Positions 18,232 to 27,277 of a DNA stretch of 64,000 bases are shown one piece after another. The DNA is from Natronobacterium haloterrestre (GTDB lineage Archaea; Halobacteriota; Halobacteria; Halobacteriales; Natrialbaceae), in NCBI RefSeq assembly GCF_900112205.1, contig NZ_FOKW01000009.1:1-64000 (forward strand). The letters run 5' to 3'. The position numbers and the translations under genes are program-made. Under the pieces are notes generated by a model, which saw nothing but the letters and a program-made list of their open reading frames with translations, did not search any database and was not told where the DNA came from. Numbering within the stretch: the first letter of the stretch is position 1; every line of letters starts with the position of its first letter.

Positions 18232-18289
18232 CGGTCACGACCGCGGATCAGCAACCCCAAAACCTTCGCGCACGAACGAACGCGTACCG

Positions 18290-18937
18290 ATGACCGATCC
18301 CGAGTCCAACGGATCGACCGACGAGTCGCCGGACACAGGCGGGCACTCGGGCGCGACCGGCGCGCCCGGGAACGGCGGCGAGGACGACACCGGCGAACTC
18401 CCCGCCGAGGTCGTCGACGAGGCCGAACGACTCACGCGCCTCGAGCGAACGGCTACCGACGAGAACGAGGCCCGGGCCCACGCCGACCGGCGCGACGAGC
18501 TGCTCGCCGAACACGACTTTACGGCTCGCGTCCGCGAGGACGACGGCGACGACGTCCTGGTCCTCCACCCCGCGGAGTGGCTCGAGGACGGCGTCATCAG
18601 GACCGATCGGGTCGAGGATACCTCGCGGGCGGTCGAACTCCCGCTCGAGGGGGCGGGCGATCCCGACGACTGGGACGAAGTCGACGCCCACAACCGCGAA
18701 CTGGTCGCCGAGGTCAGGGCGCAACACGGCGACGTCCACGGCGACAACGCCGCGGCCCTCGCCGATTTCGTCGGCAACCACTACGCGAAGCCGATCGAGT
18801 CGCTGACGGCGGCGGAACTCGAGGAGTTCCGGTCGGAGTACTTCGTCCGTAACGCGTGGCCGTCCGAAAAACAGCGGGATGTGATCGCGGAGTCGATCGA
18901 ACTGCTCTACGAAACGGCCGGTGAACCCGTTCCGTAG
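18290..18937 (+). CDS. rnhA-operon protein (DUF7108-like)
   Basis: 215 aa from the ATG at 18290. The frame is open further upstream but overlaps rnhA. The first 45 residues are disordered (Ser/Gly/Asp). The rest is an acidic, mostly helical protein with repeats of Glu and Asp and a WPSEKQRDVI motif near the C-terminus. It matches the haloarchaeal family usually called rnhA operon protein. It has no catalytic motif and its function is unknown. Confidence 0.8.
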   Translation: MTDPESNGSTDESPDTGGHSGATGAPGNGGEDDTGELPAEVVDEAERLTRLERTATDENEARAHADRRDELLAEHDFTARVREDDGDDVLVLHPAEWLEDGVIRTDRVEDTSRAVELPLEGAGDPDDWDEVDAHNRELVAEVRAQHGDVHGDNAAALADFVGNHYAKPIESLTAAELEEFRSEYFVRNAWPSEKQRDVIAESIELLYETAGEPVP

Positions 18938-18949
18938 CGGAGAGTCCCG

Positions 18950-19309
18950 TTAGTAACTTTCGTCGACGATCTCTCGGATCTCGTCCGCGCGGTCCTCGTC
19001 GGTCACGACCTTCGAGAGGGTCCAGCGGACGCCGTCGAGGACGGCCTCGTAGCCGTCGTCGGTCAGCGAGTACTGGTTGGTTCGCTTGTCGAGTTCGCTT
19101 TTCTCGACCAGGCCGAGTTCGACGAGCTCGTCGAGGTTGGGGTAGAGGCGGCCGTGGTTGACCTCGGTCCCGTAGTAGTCCTCGAGTTCCCGTTTGATCG
19201 CCAGGCCGTACATCGGCTCCTTGGCGAGGATGACGAGAATGTTGTTCTGAAACGCTGTAAGCTCGCGTGCGATGCTCTGTTCGCCGGTGATTGATTGTGC
19301 CTCTGACAT
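18950..19309 (-). CDS. PadR-family transcriptional regulator
   Basis: 119 aa. A PadR winged helix spans about residues 18-90 (ILVILAKEPMYGLAIKRELE, then YYGTEVNHGRLYPNLDEL and LGLVEKSE with NQYSLTDDGYEAVLDG). A short C-terminal helix serves for dimerisation. It is the last gene of its strand segment and is transcribed away from ppa. PadR proteins commonly repress their own or adjacent genes. Confidence 0.92.
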   Translation of the reverse strand: MSEAQSITGEQSIARELTAFQNNILVILAKEPMYGLAIKRELEDYYGTEVNHGRLYPNLDELVELGLVEKSELDKRTNQYSLTDDGYEAVLDGVRWTLSKVVTDEDRADEIREIVDESY

Positions 19310-19330
19310 ACTTATGCAAATGTCACCAGA

Positions 19331-19339
19331 CTATTTAAG
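19331..19339 (-). promoter_or_regulatory. TATA box for the padR-like gene
   Basis: CTTAAATAG on the minus strand is centred 26 nt before the start at 19309, giving a leaderless mRNA. Confidence 0.55.
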
Positions 19340-19473
19340 ACTTGCCAACTATTTTGTATCTCTGCCGGTGGACGGGATGTAGCCGGCGGTAACGGCCCGA
19401 GCAGTCTCTGCGCGGGGGCGTCCGCGGCTGTCTGGTTGCCGTCAAATGACGTTGACACTCGATTACGAAAGTA

Positions 19474-19481
19474 CTTTTTGA
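19474..19481 (+). promoter_or_regulatory. TATA-like box for ppa
   Basis: CTTTTTGA is centred 27 nt before the ppa ATG at 19504. Confidence 0.45.
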
Positions 19482-19503
19482 TCGACTGTGGAGTTTCAGG
19501 TAC

Positions 19504-20037
19504 ATGGTCAATCTCTGGGAAGACCTCGAGACTGGACCGAACCCGCCTGAAGAGATCTACGCCGTCGTCGAGTGTCTCAAAGGCGAGCGCAACAAGTACG
19601 AGTACGACAAGGACGTCCCCGGCGTCGTGCTCGACCGCGTGCTCCACAGCAACGTCCACTACCCCAGCGATTACGGGTTCATCCCGCAGTCGTACTACGA
19701 CGACGAGGACCCCTTCGACGTGCTCGTGCTCGTCGAGGACCAGACGTTCCCCGGCTGTGTCATCGAAGCCCGCCCCGTCGCACTGATGAAGATGGACGAC
19801 GACGGCGAGCAGGACGACAAGGTCATCGCCGTCCCCACCGAGGACCCCCGCTACGACCACATCGAGGACCTCGAGGACATCCCCCAGCAGACGCTCGACG
19901 AGATCGACGAGTTCTTCGCGACCTACAAGAACTTAGAGGAAGGTAAGGAAGTCGAGACGCTGGGCTGGGAGGACCGCGAGGCCGCCTACGACGCGATCGA
20001 GCACGCCCAGGACCTCTACGAAGAGCACTTCGAGTAA
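19504..20037 (+). CDS. ppa: inorganic pyrophosphatase
   Basis: 177 aa, family I soluble pyrophosphatase. It hydrolyses PPi to two phosphates and so pulls biosynthetic reactions forward. The signature YPSDYGFIPQSYYDDEDPFDV includes the catalytic Asp/Glu-rich loop. Early residues ECLKGERNKYEYDK and late KNLEEGKEVETLGW are also conserved. The length is normal and the gene stands alone. Confidence 0.97.
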   Translation: MVNLWEDLETGPNPPEEIYAVVECLKGERNKYEYDKDVPGVVLDRVLHSNVHYPSDYGFIPQSYYDDEDPFDVLVLVEDQTFPGCVIEARPVALMKMDDDGEQDDKVIAVPTEDPRYDHIEDLEDIPQQTLDEIDEFFATYKNLEEGKEVETLGWEDREAAYDAIEHAQDLYEEHFE

Positions 20038-20179
20038 CTGCGCCCCCTCGCTTTTTCGCCGCGGCCCGAAAACGCCGTCCCCCGTCGACCCGATACGCCG
20101 TAGTTATCCGTGCCGTCGGGTCGCATGCGTTATGAGCATGGGTAATTTTATTGGGCGTACCGCCGTACTAGTTACTGTC

Positions 20180-20317
20180 ATGGCTGCCAGTAACCCGTCC
20201 CCGACCGACCACGCGCCCGGCGACGATCCGGCCGACACTGCCGCCGGTATGGCACACCCGACGGTCGTCCCGACCAACTTCGATCCCGAGGAACACGACC
20301 TCGAGAGCGACGAGTAG
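20180..20317 (+). CDS. small acidic protein of unknown function
   Basis: 45 aa from the ATG at 20180. That start is chosen because a TTTTATT box at 20146-20152 lies about 30 nt upstream. A longer frame from 20132 would be read through the promoter. The sequence is disordered and Pro/Asp rich, with a distinctive HPTVVPTNFDPEEHD segment at the C-terminus. No family was assigned. Confidence 0.5.
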   Translation: MAASNPSPTDHAPGDDPADTAAGMAHPTVVPTNFDPEEHDLESDE

Positions 20318-20436
20318 GTCCCGTGGCGGCCGCCGGTCGGCTCGACCATTTCCAGCGCCGGTTGCTTCGACTTCCCACTTCTCAAAACGATATCCCGAGA
20401 CGAACCTTCTTGTGTACGGTCGAACTACGGGCGTCC

Positions 20437-21780
20437 ATGGGTCTGTTCGATCGGTTGCGGGGCGACGGTGCCCCCCGCGTCGCGTTTATCGGAGTCGATG
20501 GTGTGCCGTACAGTCTCCTCGTCGAGAACGAGGAGCTGTTTCCCAACTTCGCCGCGCTCGCCGACGACGGGACGGCGGGCGAGATCTCGAGTATCGTGCC
20601 GCCGGAGTCAAGCGCCTGTTGGCCGTCCCTGACGACCGGGATGAACCCCGGCGAAACCGGCGTCTACGGGTTCCAGGATCGAGAAGTCGGAACCTACGAC
20701 ACGTACGTCCCGATGGGGCGTGAGGTCCAGGCCACGCGCGTCTGGGACCGCGTCCAGGAGGCCGGCCGACAGGCGACGGTCATGAACGTCCCCGTCACCT
20801 TCCCGCCCCAGCGGAACGTCCAGCGGATGGTCTCGGGTTTCCTCTCGCCCGATCTCGAGAAGGCGGCCCACCCCGAGGAGCTCCGGGAGCACCTCGAGGG
20901 GCTCGATTACCGGATCGACGTCGATCCGAAACTCGGCCACGAGGAGGACAAGGCCGACTTCATCGAGGACGCCCACGCGACGGTCGACGCGCGCTTCGAG
21001 GCGTTCGAACACTACATCGAGCAGGACGACTGGGACCTGTTCTTCGGCGTCTTCATGACGACCGACCGCGTGAACCACTTCCTGTTCAAAGATTACGAAC
21101 GCGACGGCGAGTACAAAGACGAGTTCATCGAATTCTATCGGAAGGTCGACGACTACATCGGACGCCTGCGGGACGCGCTGCCCGACGACGTCACGATGAT
21201 CGTCGCCTCCGACCACGGCTTCACCAGCCTCGACTACGAGGTCCACTTCAACGAGTGGCTCCGGGAGGAGGGCTGGCTCTCCTTCGAGAGCGACGACCCC
21301 GAGGAACTGGGCGACATCGCCGACGACACGAAGGCGTACTCGTTCATCCCGGGACGGTTCTACATCAACCTCGAGGGCCGCGAGCCACGCGGCTCGGTCC
21401 CGGAGGAGGAGTACGACAACGTCCGGGACGAACTCAAGGAGGCGATCCTCGACCTCGAGGGGCCGGACGGGAACCAGGTCGTCGAGCGCGTCGTCGAGAA
21501 GGAGGCGGCGTTCCGCGGCGATCACGACGACATCGCGCCGGACCTGGTGGCCATCCCGAACCCAGGGTTCGACCTCAAGTCGGGCTTCAAGGCCGATTCG
21601 GACGTCTTCACCGACGGCCCCCGGAACGGCATGCACAGCTTCGACGATACGGCCCTGTTCATCGACGATCCCGACGCGAGCATCGGGGACGTCGACCTGC
21701 TCGACATCGCGCCGACGATCCTCGACCTGATGGACGTCGAGTACAGCCGCGGTGACTTCGACGGCGCGAGCCTGGTCTGA
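20437..21780 (+). CDS. alkaline phosphatase-superfamily hydrolase (phosphodiesterase/nucleotide pyrophosphatase type)
   Basis: 447 aa from the ATG at 20437 (MGLFDRLRGDGAPRVAFIGV). The first metal-binding Asp is in FIGVDGVPYSLL (about residue 20). The nucleophile region is WPSLTTGMNPGETGVYGF (Thr/Ser near 65). Later metal ligands are in MIVASDHGF and near HSFDDTALF. Such enzymes hydrolyse phosphodiesters or transfer phosphate-linked groups. In archaea several sit in surface-glycan loci, but no glycan genes are adjacent here. Confidence 0.88.
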   Translation: MGLFDRLRGDGAPRVAFIGVDGVPYSLLVENEELFPNFAALADDGTAGEISSIVPPESSACWPSLTTGMNPGETGVYGFQDREVGTYDTYVPMGREVQATRVWDRVQEAGRQATVMNVPVTFPPQRNVQRMVSGFLSPDLEKAAHPEELREHLEGLDYRIDVDPKLGHEEDKADFIEDAHATVDARFEAFEHYIEQDDWDLFFGVFMTTDRVNHFLFKDYERDGEYKDEFIEFYRKVDDYIGRLRDALPDDVTMIVASDHGFTSLDYEVHFNEWLREEGWLSFESDDPEELGDIADDTKAYSFIPGRFYINLEGREPRGSVPEEEYDNVRDELKEAILDLEGPDGNQVVERVVEKEAAFRGDHDDIAPDLVAIPNPGFDLKSGFKADSDVFTDGPRNGMHSFDDTALFIDDPDASIGDVDLLDIAPTILDLMDVEYSRGDFDGASLV

Positions 21781-21881
21781 CCTCGACCTCCAGGTCGGGG
21801 TCGAGTTCGATTCACACTCGCACTCGCATTCGATCCGAGTTCGAGGCCGTTTTCCGCCCGGCGACGAAGCGCCTCACGAGC

Positions 21882-22295
21882 ATGAAAGAGATCGTCCACG
21901 CTCGCGGCCACGAGAACGTCCGGGCCGAACACGCGAGCACCTTCGAAGTGACGACCGACGACTACCTGACGCCGGCCGGCGACTGTATCCTCGCCATCGA
22001 GGCGGACCGCGCCCCGGCGGACTTCGATCCCGAGTTCGTCGACGCCTGTCGGGACGCCGATGCGACGATCACCGTCGAGATCGAGGCCGACGGCCACGTC
22101 GACTCCGTCACCGGCAGGGGCGACCCCGACCTCGAGTTTACGAACGAGCGCAGCGCGGTGGGGCGCACGAGCGAATACGTCGACGACCGGACGATCATGC
22201 TCGAGGCCGAGTTCGCCGCCGAGGGGTTCGATCGCGACCTCGTCGCGGCGCTTGCCGACGGCGCGGAGGCGACGGTCACGTTCACCGTCGAGTAG
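21882..22295 (+). CDS. DUF371 domain protein
   Basis: 137 aa beginning MKEIVHARGHENVRAEHAST, the recognisable start of DUF371. It also has LTPAGDCILAIEADRAP and a C-terminal beta strand VTFTVE. DUF371 is an archaeal beta-rich family of unknown function. The gene is monocistronic. Confidence 0.85.
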   Translation: MKEIVHARGHENVRAEHASTFEVTTDDYLTPAGDCILAIEADRAPADFDPEFVDACRDADATITVEIEADGHVDSVTGRGDPDLEFTNERSAVGRTSEYVDDRTIMLEAEFAAEGFDRDLVAALADGAEATVTFTVE

Positions 22296-22386
22296 CGGTC
22301 CGGGGCGCGGTCTCGAGGAGCCACACCCATCAGAACTCTAACCAATAGCCGTAACAGTAATTGAATGATAGGAGACAGACTGGGGT

Positions 22387-22572
22387 GTGTCACAGAGAGT
22401 GATCTGTCCACACTGTTCCGAGAAGGTCTCCGTCGAGATCGATCGGAAGGTGCTCAGGACGCGGGAGAAGATCGGGTCGATAAACGACGGGTTCGACAGG
22501 TCCGCGGTCTGCTCCGAGTGCGAGGAGAAGTTCGCCTGCAAGATCGAGGACCCGACGCGTCGTCGCCGGTAG
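22387..22572 (+). CDS. small zinc-ribbon protein
   Basis: 61 aa from a GTG start. It has two CxxC pairs, CPHC near residue 8 and CSEC near residue 42, separated by a basic/acidic segment, and a poly-Arg tail. It probably binds one zinc ion. No family name was recognised. Confidence 0.6.
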   Translation: MSQRVICPHCSEKVSVEIDRKVLRTREKIGSINDGFDRSAVCSECEEKFACKIEDPTRRRR

Positions 22573-22602
22573 TTCGCACGCGTTTTCAGACGAAGTCGGC
22601 GA

Positions 22603-22638
22603 CGGGTGCGAGCCTCGCGAACGGTGTGAGCCTCGCGA
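22603..22638 (+). repeat. 18-bp direct repeat, two copies
   Basis: Two adjacent 18-bp units both contain GGTGYGAGCCTCGCGA. They lie in the gap just upstream of the endonuclease III gene. Confidence 0.7.
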
Positions 22639-22660
22639 CGGGAACGGAAGAGGAAAACCA

Positions 22661-23494
22661 ATGGGTCGCGAGTCCAACCCACCGGATATGAGCGAGGACC
22701 AGGAACCGTCGGTCAACATCAGCGGCGGGGAGACCGGCGGCGGGAGCGTCGCCGAGTTCGACCCGGCGACCGCCGACACCCGCGCCGAGCGGGTCGTCGA
22801 CCGCCTCGGCGAGTTGTACTGGCAGAAGACCTACGGCGGGCGGGACGCGTTTACCTGCCTCGTCCGGACGATCCTGAGCCAGAACACGAGCGACAAGGCG
22901 AGCCAGCCGGCCCACGACGCGTTGATCGAGCGGTACGACTCGCCGGAGGTCGATCTCGCGGAATCGCTCGCAGCGGCCGAACGGTCCGTCCTCGCGGAGA
23001 CGATCAGTTCCGCGGGGCTGTACAACCAGAAATCCGAGATCATCATCGAGACCGCCGAGTGGGTGCTCGAGGAGTTCGGCTCCGCCGCGGCGTTCGACGC
23101 GTTCGTCAAGGACGAGGACCCCGGGACGGTCCGGGAGACGCTGCTCGAGGTCCGCGGCGTCGGCCCCAAGACGGCCGACTGCGTGTTGCTGTTCGCCGGC
23201 GGCCGTACCGGCGTCTTCCCCGTCGACACGCACGTCCACCGGATCTACCGACGCCTGGGGATCGCGCCGGCCGACGCCGACCACGAGGAGGTGCGGGCGG
23301 TCCTCGAGGAGGAAGTTCCCGCCGCGAAGTGTGGCTTCGGCCACACGGCGACGATCCAGTTCGGCCGGGAGTACTGTACGGCGCGCAAACCGGCCTGTCT
23401 CGAGGACCCCGACGCGTGCCCGATGGGCGACCTCTGCGACCAGGTCGGGGTCTACCCGGGGACCGGCGAGGTCGTGGATCCGGCAGACGACTGA
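22661..23494 (+). CDS. nth: endonuclease III (DNA glycosylase/AP lyase)
   Basis: 277 aa, or 268 aa from the alternative ATG at 22688. It removes oxidised pyrimidines in base excision repair. The helix-hairpin-helix LLEVRGVGPKTADCVLLFAG carries the catalytic Lys, and VFPVDTHVHRIYRRLG carries the catalytic Asp. A C-terminal iron-sulfur motif is present with spacing C-x6-C-x6-C-x5-C (CTARKPAC, CPMGDLC). The second spacer is 4 residues longer than the classical x2. The N-terminal 35 residues are disordered. Confidence 0.93.
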   Translation: MGRESNPPDMSEDQEPSVNISGGETGGGSVAEFDPATADTRAERVVDRLGELYWQKTYGGRDAFTCLVRTILSQNTSDKASQPAHDALIERYDSPEVDLAESLAAAERSVLAETISSAGLYNQKSEIIIETAEWVLEEFGSAAAFDAFVKDEDPGTVRETLLEVRGVGPKTADCVLLFAGGRTGVFPVDTHVHRIYRRLGIAPADADHEEVRAVLEEEVPAAKCGFGHTATIQFGREYCTARKPACLEDPDACPMGDLCDQVGVYPGTGEVVDPADD

Positions 23495-23540
23495 TCCCGG
23501 CGCGGACCACGTCCTCGCGCTGCCGAAAGTCTCGGGGCTG

Positions 23541-23897
23541 ATGATCCCGCTCGACCCGTTCGACGGGGAGGTGAGGTCCCTCCACGGGCGGATCCGGCTC
23601 ACCCGGACCAGCGCCGCGGCCCTCGAGGACGACGTCCCCGGCAACGAGACGATCAGGGACGAGACCGCCGCCGTGATCGTCGGCGTCCGATACAACGGCG
23701 ACGGGGTGACCGACGTCGACGCCGACGAGGCGAGCGTCGCCGGGACAGACCGGAGTATCTCACGGTTCGAGAGGGAGTACGCACGGGAGGCGCTGGCGTG
23801 GCCGTCGTCCGCGAAGCCGACCGCGCGGACCCGTCACACGATACTGTCACCCATGCGGCCGCGAGCCACGTTTCCCGGACTCCCGAACCCGCCGTAG
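23541..23897 (+). CDS. hypothetical protein
   Basis: 118-codon ORF starting at an ATG 46 nt after nth, on the same strand. Third positions are almost all G or C for the first 75 codons, and the product has the acidic composition of local proteins (LEDDVPGNETIRDETAAVIV, then NGDGVTDVDADEASVAG). Both points favour real coding. The last 30 residues are Pro/Arg rich and less convincing. No family was recognised. It could be a recently extended or decaying gene. Confidence 0.4.
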   Translation: MIPLDPFDGEVRSLHGRIRLTRTSAAALEDDVPGNETIRDETAAVIVGVRYNGDGVTDVDADEASVAGTDRSISRFEREYAREALAWPSSAKPTARTRHTILSPMRPRATFPGLPNPP

Positions 23898-23946
23898 AGG
23901 TGGTTGAACGGTCGCTAATCGGACGCGCGTCTGTACTTCACAACGG

Positions 23947-23953
23947 TTTTATG
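23947..23953 (+). promoter_or_regulatory. TATA-like box of the ABC transporter operon
   Basis: TTTTATG is centred about 31 nt before the substrate-binding protein ATG at 23981. Confidence 0.45.
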
Positions 23954-23980
23954 TCGGTATCGGGGTAGGACCGGAGCACG

Positions 23981-25183
23981 ATGGCTGCAGGCCCACCACG
24001 GGATGCAGAGACCGCTGCGACGGAGTCGAAGCGAGCGCAGTTCACCGACCCTGCCCCTGATACTGACGGTAACGCCGATGCCGATGCCGACACCGATACC
24101 GATTCGGACGCCGGCACATCCGGCCCCTCCAGGCGGCGACTGCTGTCCGCGGCAGCCGCCGGATCGGTGGCGGCGCTTGCGGGGTGTACCGGTGCGATCG
24201 GCGGCGAAGCGCCGCTTCGCGTGAGCATCTGGAGCGGCAACTACGCCGACCGATTCGAGGAAAGCGTCGTCCCGCGGTACGAGGCGGAACACGACGTCGA
24301 CGTCGAGATCCACCGCGGCTGGAACGAGATCCTGACGGACATCCGATCGGCGCCCGCCGACGACCCGCCGTACGACGTGACGGTCGCCGAGGGCAACTTC
24401 TACTACTACGGCCGACAGGCCGACCTCTTCGAACCGATCCGGACCGAGAACCTCGAGAACGTCGGCGAGATCATCGACTTCTACCGGGAGATGCGGGACA
24501 CGGAGTACGGGCTACCGGTCGACGGCGCGCCGTGTACGATCATCCACCGCGAGGACATGGACCTCGAGTTCGATAGCTGGAGCGCGCTCGCGGCCGACGC
24601 CGTCCAGAACAGCGCCGGTATCGGCGTCGACACGGGCTTCTGGTGGTACCCGCTGTACGCCACCGCGATCGCGATGGACGACGAGCGCGGCGCCGAAGAG
24701 ATGCACGACCCCGCGATGCACGACGACGTCCTCGAGACCTTCGAGGGCTTTAACGTCTCGAGCTGGGCCAGCTCCGGTGAGGACATCTGGCAGGCGTTCG
24801 ACAACGAGGTCATCGACGTCGCCCAGTGGTACTACGACCAGACCGCCTACGACATCGACGACTACGACGGGCTGACCCACACGATGCCCGAGCAGACGAC
24901 GGGCTGGCTCAACAACTGGAGCGTCGTCCGCGGCACCGACAAGCGCGACGAGGCCGAAGGGTTCATCGACTTCCTGCTGGACGCCGACGTCCAGTCTGCG
25001 TGGGCCGAGCACGCCCCGCTCGTCTTCAGCAACCGGAACGTCGACTACCCCTCGGAACTCGAGGCGGACATGCCGACGACTACCGAGGAAGCCGAGACCA
25101 TCGCCTTCCCCGACTGGGAGACGATCGGGAGCCACGACGACGACCTTTCCGAGGCGTTCACCGCCATCCAGCAGGGGTCCTGA
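23981..25183 (+). CDS. ABC transporter substrate-binding lipoprotein (spermidine/putrescine type)
   Basis: 400 aa. A 50-residue acidic N-terminal extension precedes a Tat-type lipoprotein signal (SRRRLLSAAAAGSVAALAG, then the lipobox Cys). The mature part is a PotD/PotF-like binding protein with ISIWSGNYADRF-like start (here VSIWSGNYADRF), YDVTVAEGNFYYYG and WAEHAPLVFSNRNVDYP. It is the first gene of a four-gene ABC operon. The ligand (polyamine or other small cation) cannot be told from the sequence. Confidence 0.9.
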   Translation: MAAGPPRDAETAATESKRAQFTDPAPDTDGNADADADTDTDSDAGTSGPSRRRLLSAAAAGSVAALAGCTGAIGGEAPLRVSIWSGNYADRFEESVVPRYEAEHDVDVEIHRGWNEILTDIRSAPADDPPYDVTVAEGNFYYYGRQADLFEPIRTENLENVGEIIDFYREMRDTEYGLPVDGAPCTIIHREDMDLEFDSWSALAADAVQNSAGIGVDTGFWWYPLYATAIAMDDERGAEEMHDPAMHDDVLETFEGFNVSSWASSGEDIWQAFDNEVIDVAQWYYDQTAYDIDDYDGLTHTMPEQTTGWLNNWSVVRGTDKRDEAEGFIDFLLDADVQSAWAEHAPLVFSNRNVDYPSELEADMPTTTEEAETIAFPDWETIGSHDDDLSEAFTAIQQGS

Positions 25184-25188
25184 TAGTA

Positions 25189-26340
25189 ATGTCCGAAATA
25201 ACACTTGACGGCCTCGAGAAGCGGTACGGAGAGACGACCGCCGTCGAAGACGTCTCCGTCGAGATCGAAGACGGCGAACTGCTCTGCCTGCTCGGGCCCA
25301 GCGGCAGCGGGAAGTCGACGACGCTGCGGATGATCGCCGGCCTCGAGACGCCGACGAACGGCTCGATCGCGATCGGCGACGAGGACGTCACCGACCTGCC
25401 GGCCTACGAACGCACCACCTCGACCGTCTTCCAGGACTGGGCGCTGTTCCCCCACATGACGGTCCTCGAGAACGTCGCGTTCGGGCTGAAGATGGGGGGC
25501 GTCTCGAAAGACGAGCGCCGCGACCGCGCCCGCGAGATGCTCGAGCGGGTCCAGATGGCCGCCCACGCCGACGAGGACCCGACCACCCTGAGCGGCGGGC
25601 AGAAGCAACGCGTTGCGCTCGCCCGCTCGCTGGCGGTCAACCCCGACGTCTTGCTGCTCGACGAACCGCTGTCGAACCTCGACAAGCGGCTCCGGGAGGA
25701 CATGCAGATCGAACTCCGGGAGATCCACGAGGACCTCGAGAAGACGTTCGTCCACGTCACCCACGACCAGGACGAGGCGTTCACGCTAGCCGACCGGATC
25801 GGCATCATGAACGACGGGGAGTTGATCCAGGTCGGCGACCCCGACGAGGTGTACGAGCGGCCCGAGAACCGCTTCATCGAGGGCTTCCTCGGAGACACGA
25901 ACTTCGTCGACGCCAGCGTGACGGCGGCGACGGCCGACGGCGTCCGCGTCGACACCGAACTGGACGCGGAACTGGTCGTGACCGCCGCCGACGGCACAAC
26001 TCCCGACCTCGAGACCGGAACCGATCTGACGCTCTCGCTGCGCCCGGAGATCCTCTCGATCCACGGGGTCGACGAGGAACGTGCCGACGATGCCGGGGTC
26101 CGGGACGCCAGGGTCGCCGCCGACGGCGGGACGCGAAACGCCGTCACCGGCACCGTCGAGAACGTCGTCTACCGCGGCTCGACGGTCCGCTACTCGGTCT
26201 CGGTCGGCAACTCCTCGATGTTCGCCGAACGGACCGACGCGAGCACGGGCGCACTGTCGGCCGGCGACGACGTACGACTCGAGTGGGACGGCGACGACGT
26301 CCTCGCGTTCCGCGACGACGGCGACCGGGTGATGCCGTAG
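25189..26340 (+). CDS. ABC transporter ATP-binding protein (PotA type)
   Basis: 383 aa from the ATG at 25189 (MSEITLDGLEKRYGETTAVE). It has Walker A GPSGSGKST (36-44), signature LSGGQKQRVALARSLA, Walker B LLLDEPLSNLD and the switch His in HVTHDQDEA. The C-terminal TOBE-like domain (about 240-383) is typical of PotA/MalK ATPases. It starts 5 nt after the substrate-binding protein gene and is followed by two permeases. Confidence 0.95.
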   Translation: MSEITLDGLEKRYGETTAVEDVSVEIEDGELLCLLGPSGSGKSTTLRMIAGLETPTNGSIAIGDEDVTDLPAYERTTSTVFQDWALFPHMTVLENVAFGLKMGGVSKDERRDRAREMLERVQMAAHADEDPTTLSGGQKQRVALARSLAVNPDVLLLDEPLSNLDKRLREDMQIELREIHEDLEKTFVHVTHDQDEAFTLADRIGIMNDGELIQVGDPDEVYERPENRFIEGFLGDTNFVDASVTAATADGVRVDTELDAELVVTAADGTTPDLETGTDLTLSLRPEILSIHGVDEERADDAGVRDARVAADGGTRNAVTGTVENVVYRGSTVRYSVSVGNSSMFAERTDASTGALSAGDDVRLEWDGDDVLAFRDDGDRVMP

Positions 26341-26344
26341 AACG

Positions 26345-27277
26345 ATGACCGGAGCGAACTCACAGACCCTTCCCACAGCCCTGGCGTCGCTCCAGGAGCG
26401 ACTGGTCGGGGAGTCGGCTTCGCGGCGCGCGCTGCTTTTGATGGCGCCGCTGATCGCGTTCGAACTGCTGGTCTTCGTGATCCCCTTCGCGACCCTGTTG
26501 CGGATCAGCGTCGCCGCGCCCTCCAGCGAGGCGGTCTACGCAGAGGGGACGTGGTCGCTCGAGGCCTACTCGGAGGTGTTCGGCGACCTTCTCGCCGGCG
26601 ACCTCCTCCTGGGGATCGTCGGTTACTCGTTCCTGATCGGGACCGTCGTGACGGTCCTGACGGTCGTGATCGCGCTGTTTTACGCCTACGCGATCCGGCG
26701 CTCGAGCGGCCTCGTCAAGTCGCTGTTGCTGTTCTCGGTCGTCCTGCCGCTGCTGACGACGCTCGTGATCCGGACCTACGCGTTCACGCCGCTGCTGTCG
26801 CCGACCGGGACGATCAACGAACTGCTGCTCTCGGCGGGTCTGCTGTCGGAGCCGATCCAGTTCGTCCCCAACACCGTCGGCGCGGTCGTCGGGCAGGTCT
26901 ACATCGTCCTGCCGTACGCCGTGCTGGCGATCTACAGCGTCCTGGCGACGATGGACTGGGACGTCGTCGAGGCCGCCCGCGACCTCGGGGCGAGCCGTCC
27001 CCGTGCTGTCGTCGAGGTCGTGCTCCCGCAGGCGATGCCGGGGATCATCGTCGCCTCGGTGATCTCCTTCGCCTGGAGCGTCGGGGCCTACGCCGCGCCG
27101 GGGCTGCTCTCGGACGACCTCACGTTCGCGATCTACGTCGAGCAACTGATCCTGGGCGATCTGCGGTACCCCACGGCGGCCGCGCTCTCGGTCGTCACGA
27201 TGGGGCTGATGCTCGCCGGCATCGGGATCATCTTCGCCGTCCTCGACCGCTTCGGAGGTGAGTTCGACCTTGCATAG
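26345..27277 (+). CDS. ABC transporter permease (PotB type)
   Basis: 310 aa with six hydrophobic helices and the EAA cytoplasmic loop (EAARDLGASRPRAVVEVVLP) that contacts the ATPase. It starts 4 nt after the ATPase gene and overlaps the next permease by 20 nt. The first 35 residues are cytoplasmic. Confidence 0.93.
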   Translation: MTGANSQTLPTALASLQERLVGESASRRALLLMAPLIAFELLVFVIPFATLLRISVAAPSSEAVYAEGTWSLEAYSEVFGDLLAGDLLLGIVGYSFLIGTVVTVLTVVIALFYAYAIRRSSGLVKSLLLFSVVLPLLTTLVIRTYAFTPLLSPTGTINELLLSAGLLSEPIQFVPNTVGAVVGQVYIVLPYAVLAIYSVLATMDWDVVEAARDLGASRPRAVVEVVLPQAMPGIIVASVISFAWSVGAYAAPGLLSDDLTFAIYVEQLILGDLRYPTAAALSVVTMGLMLAGIGIIFAVLDRFGGEFDLA

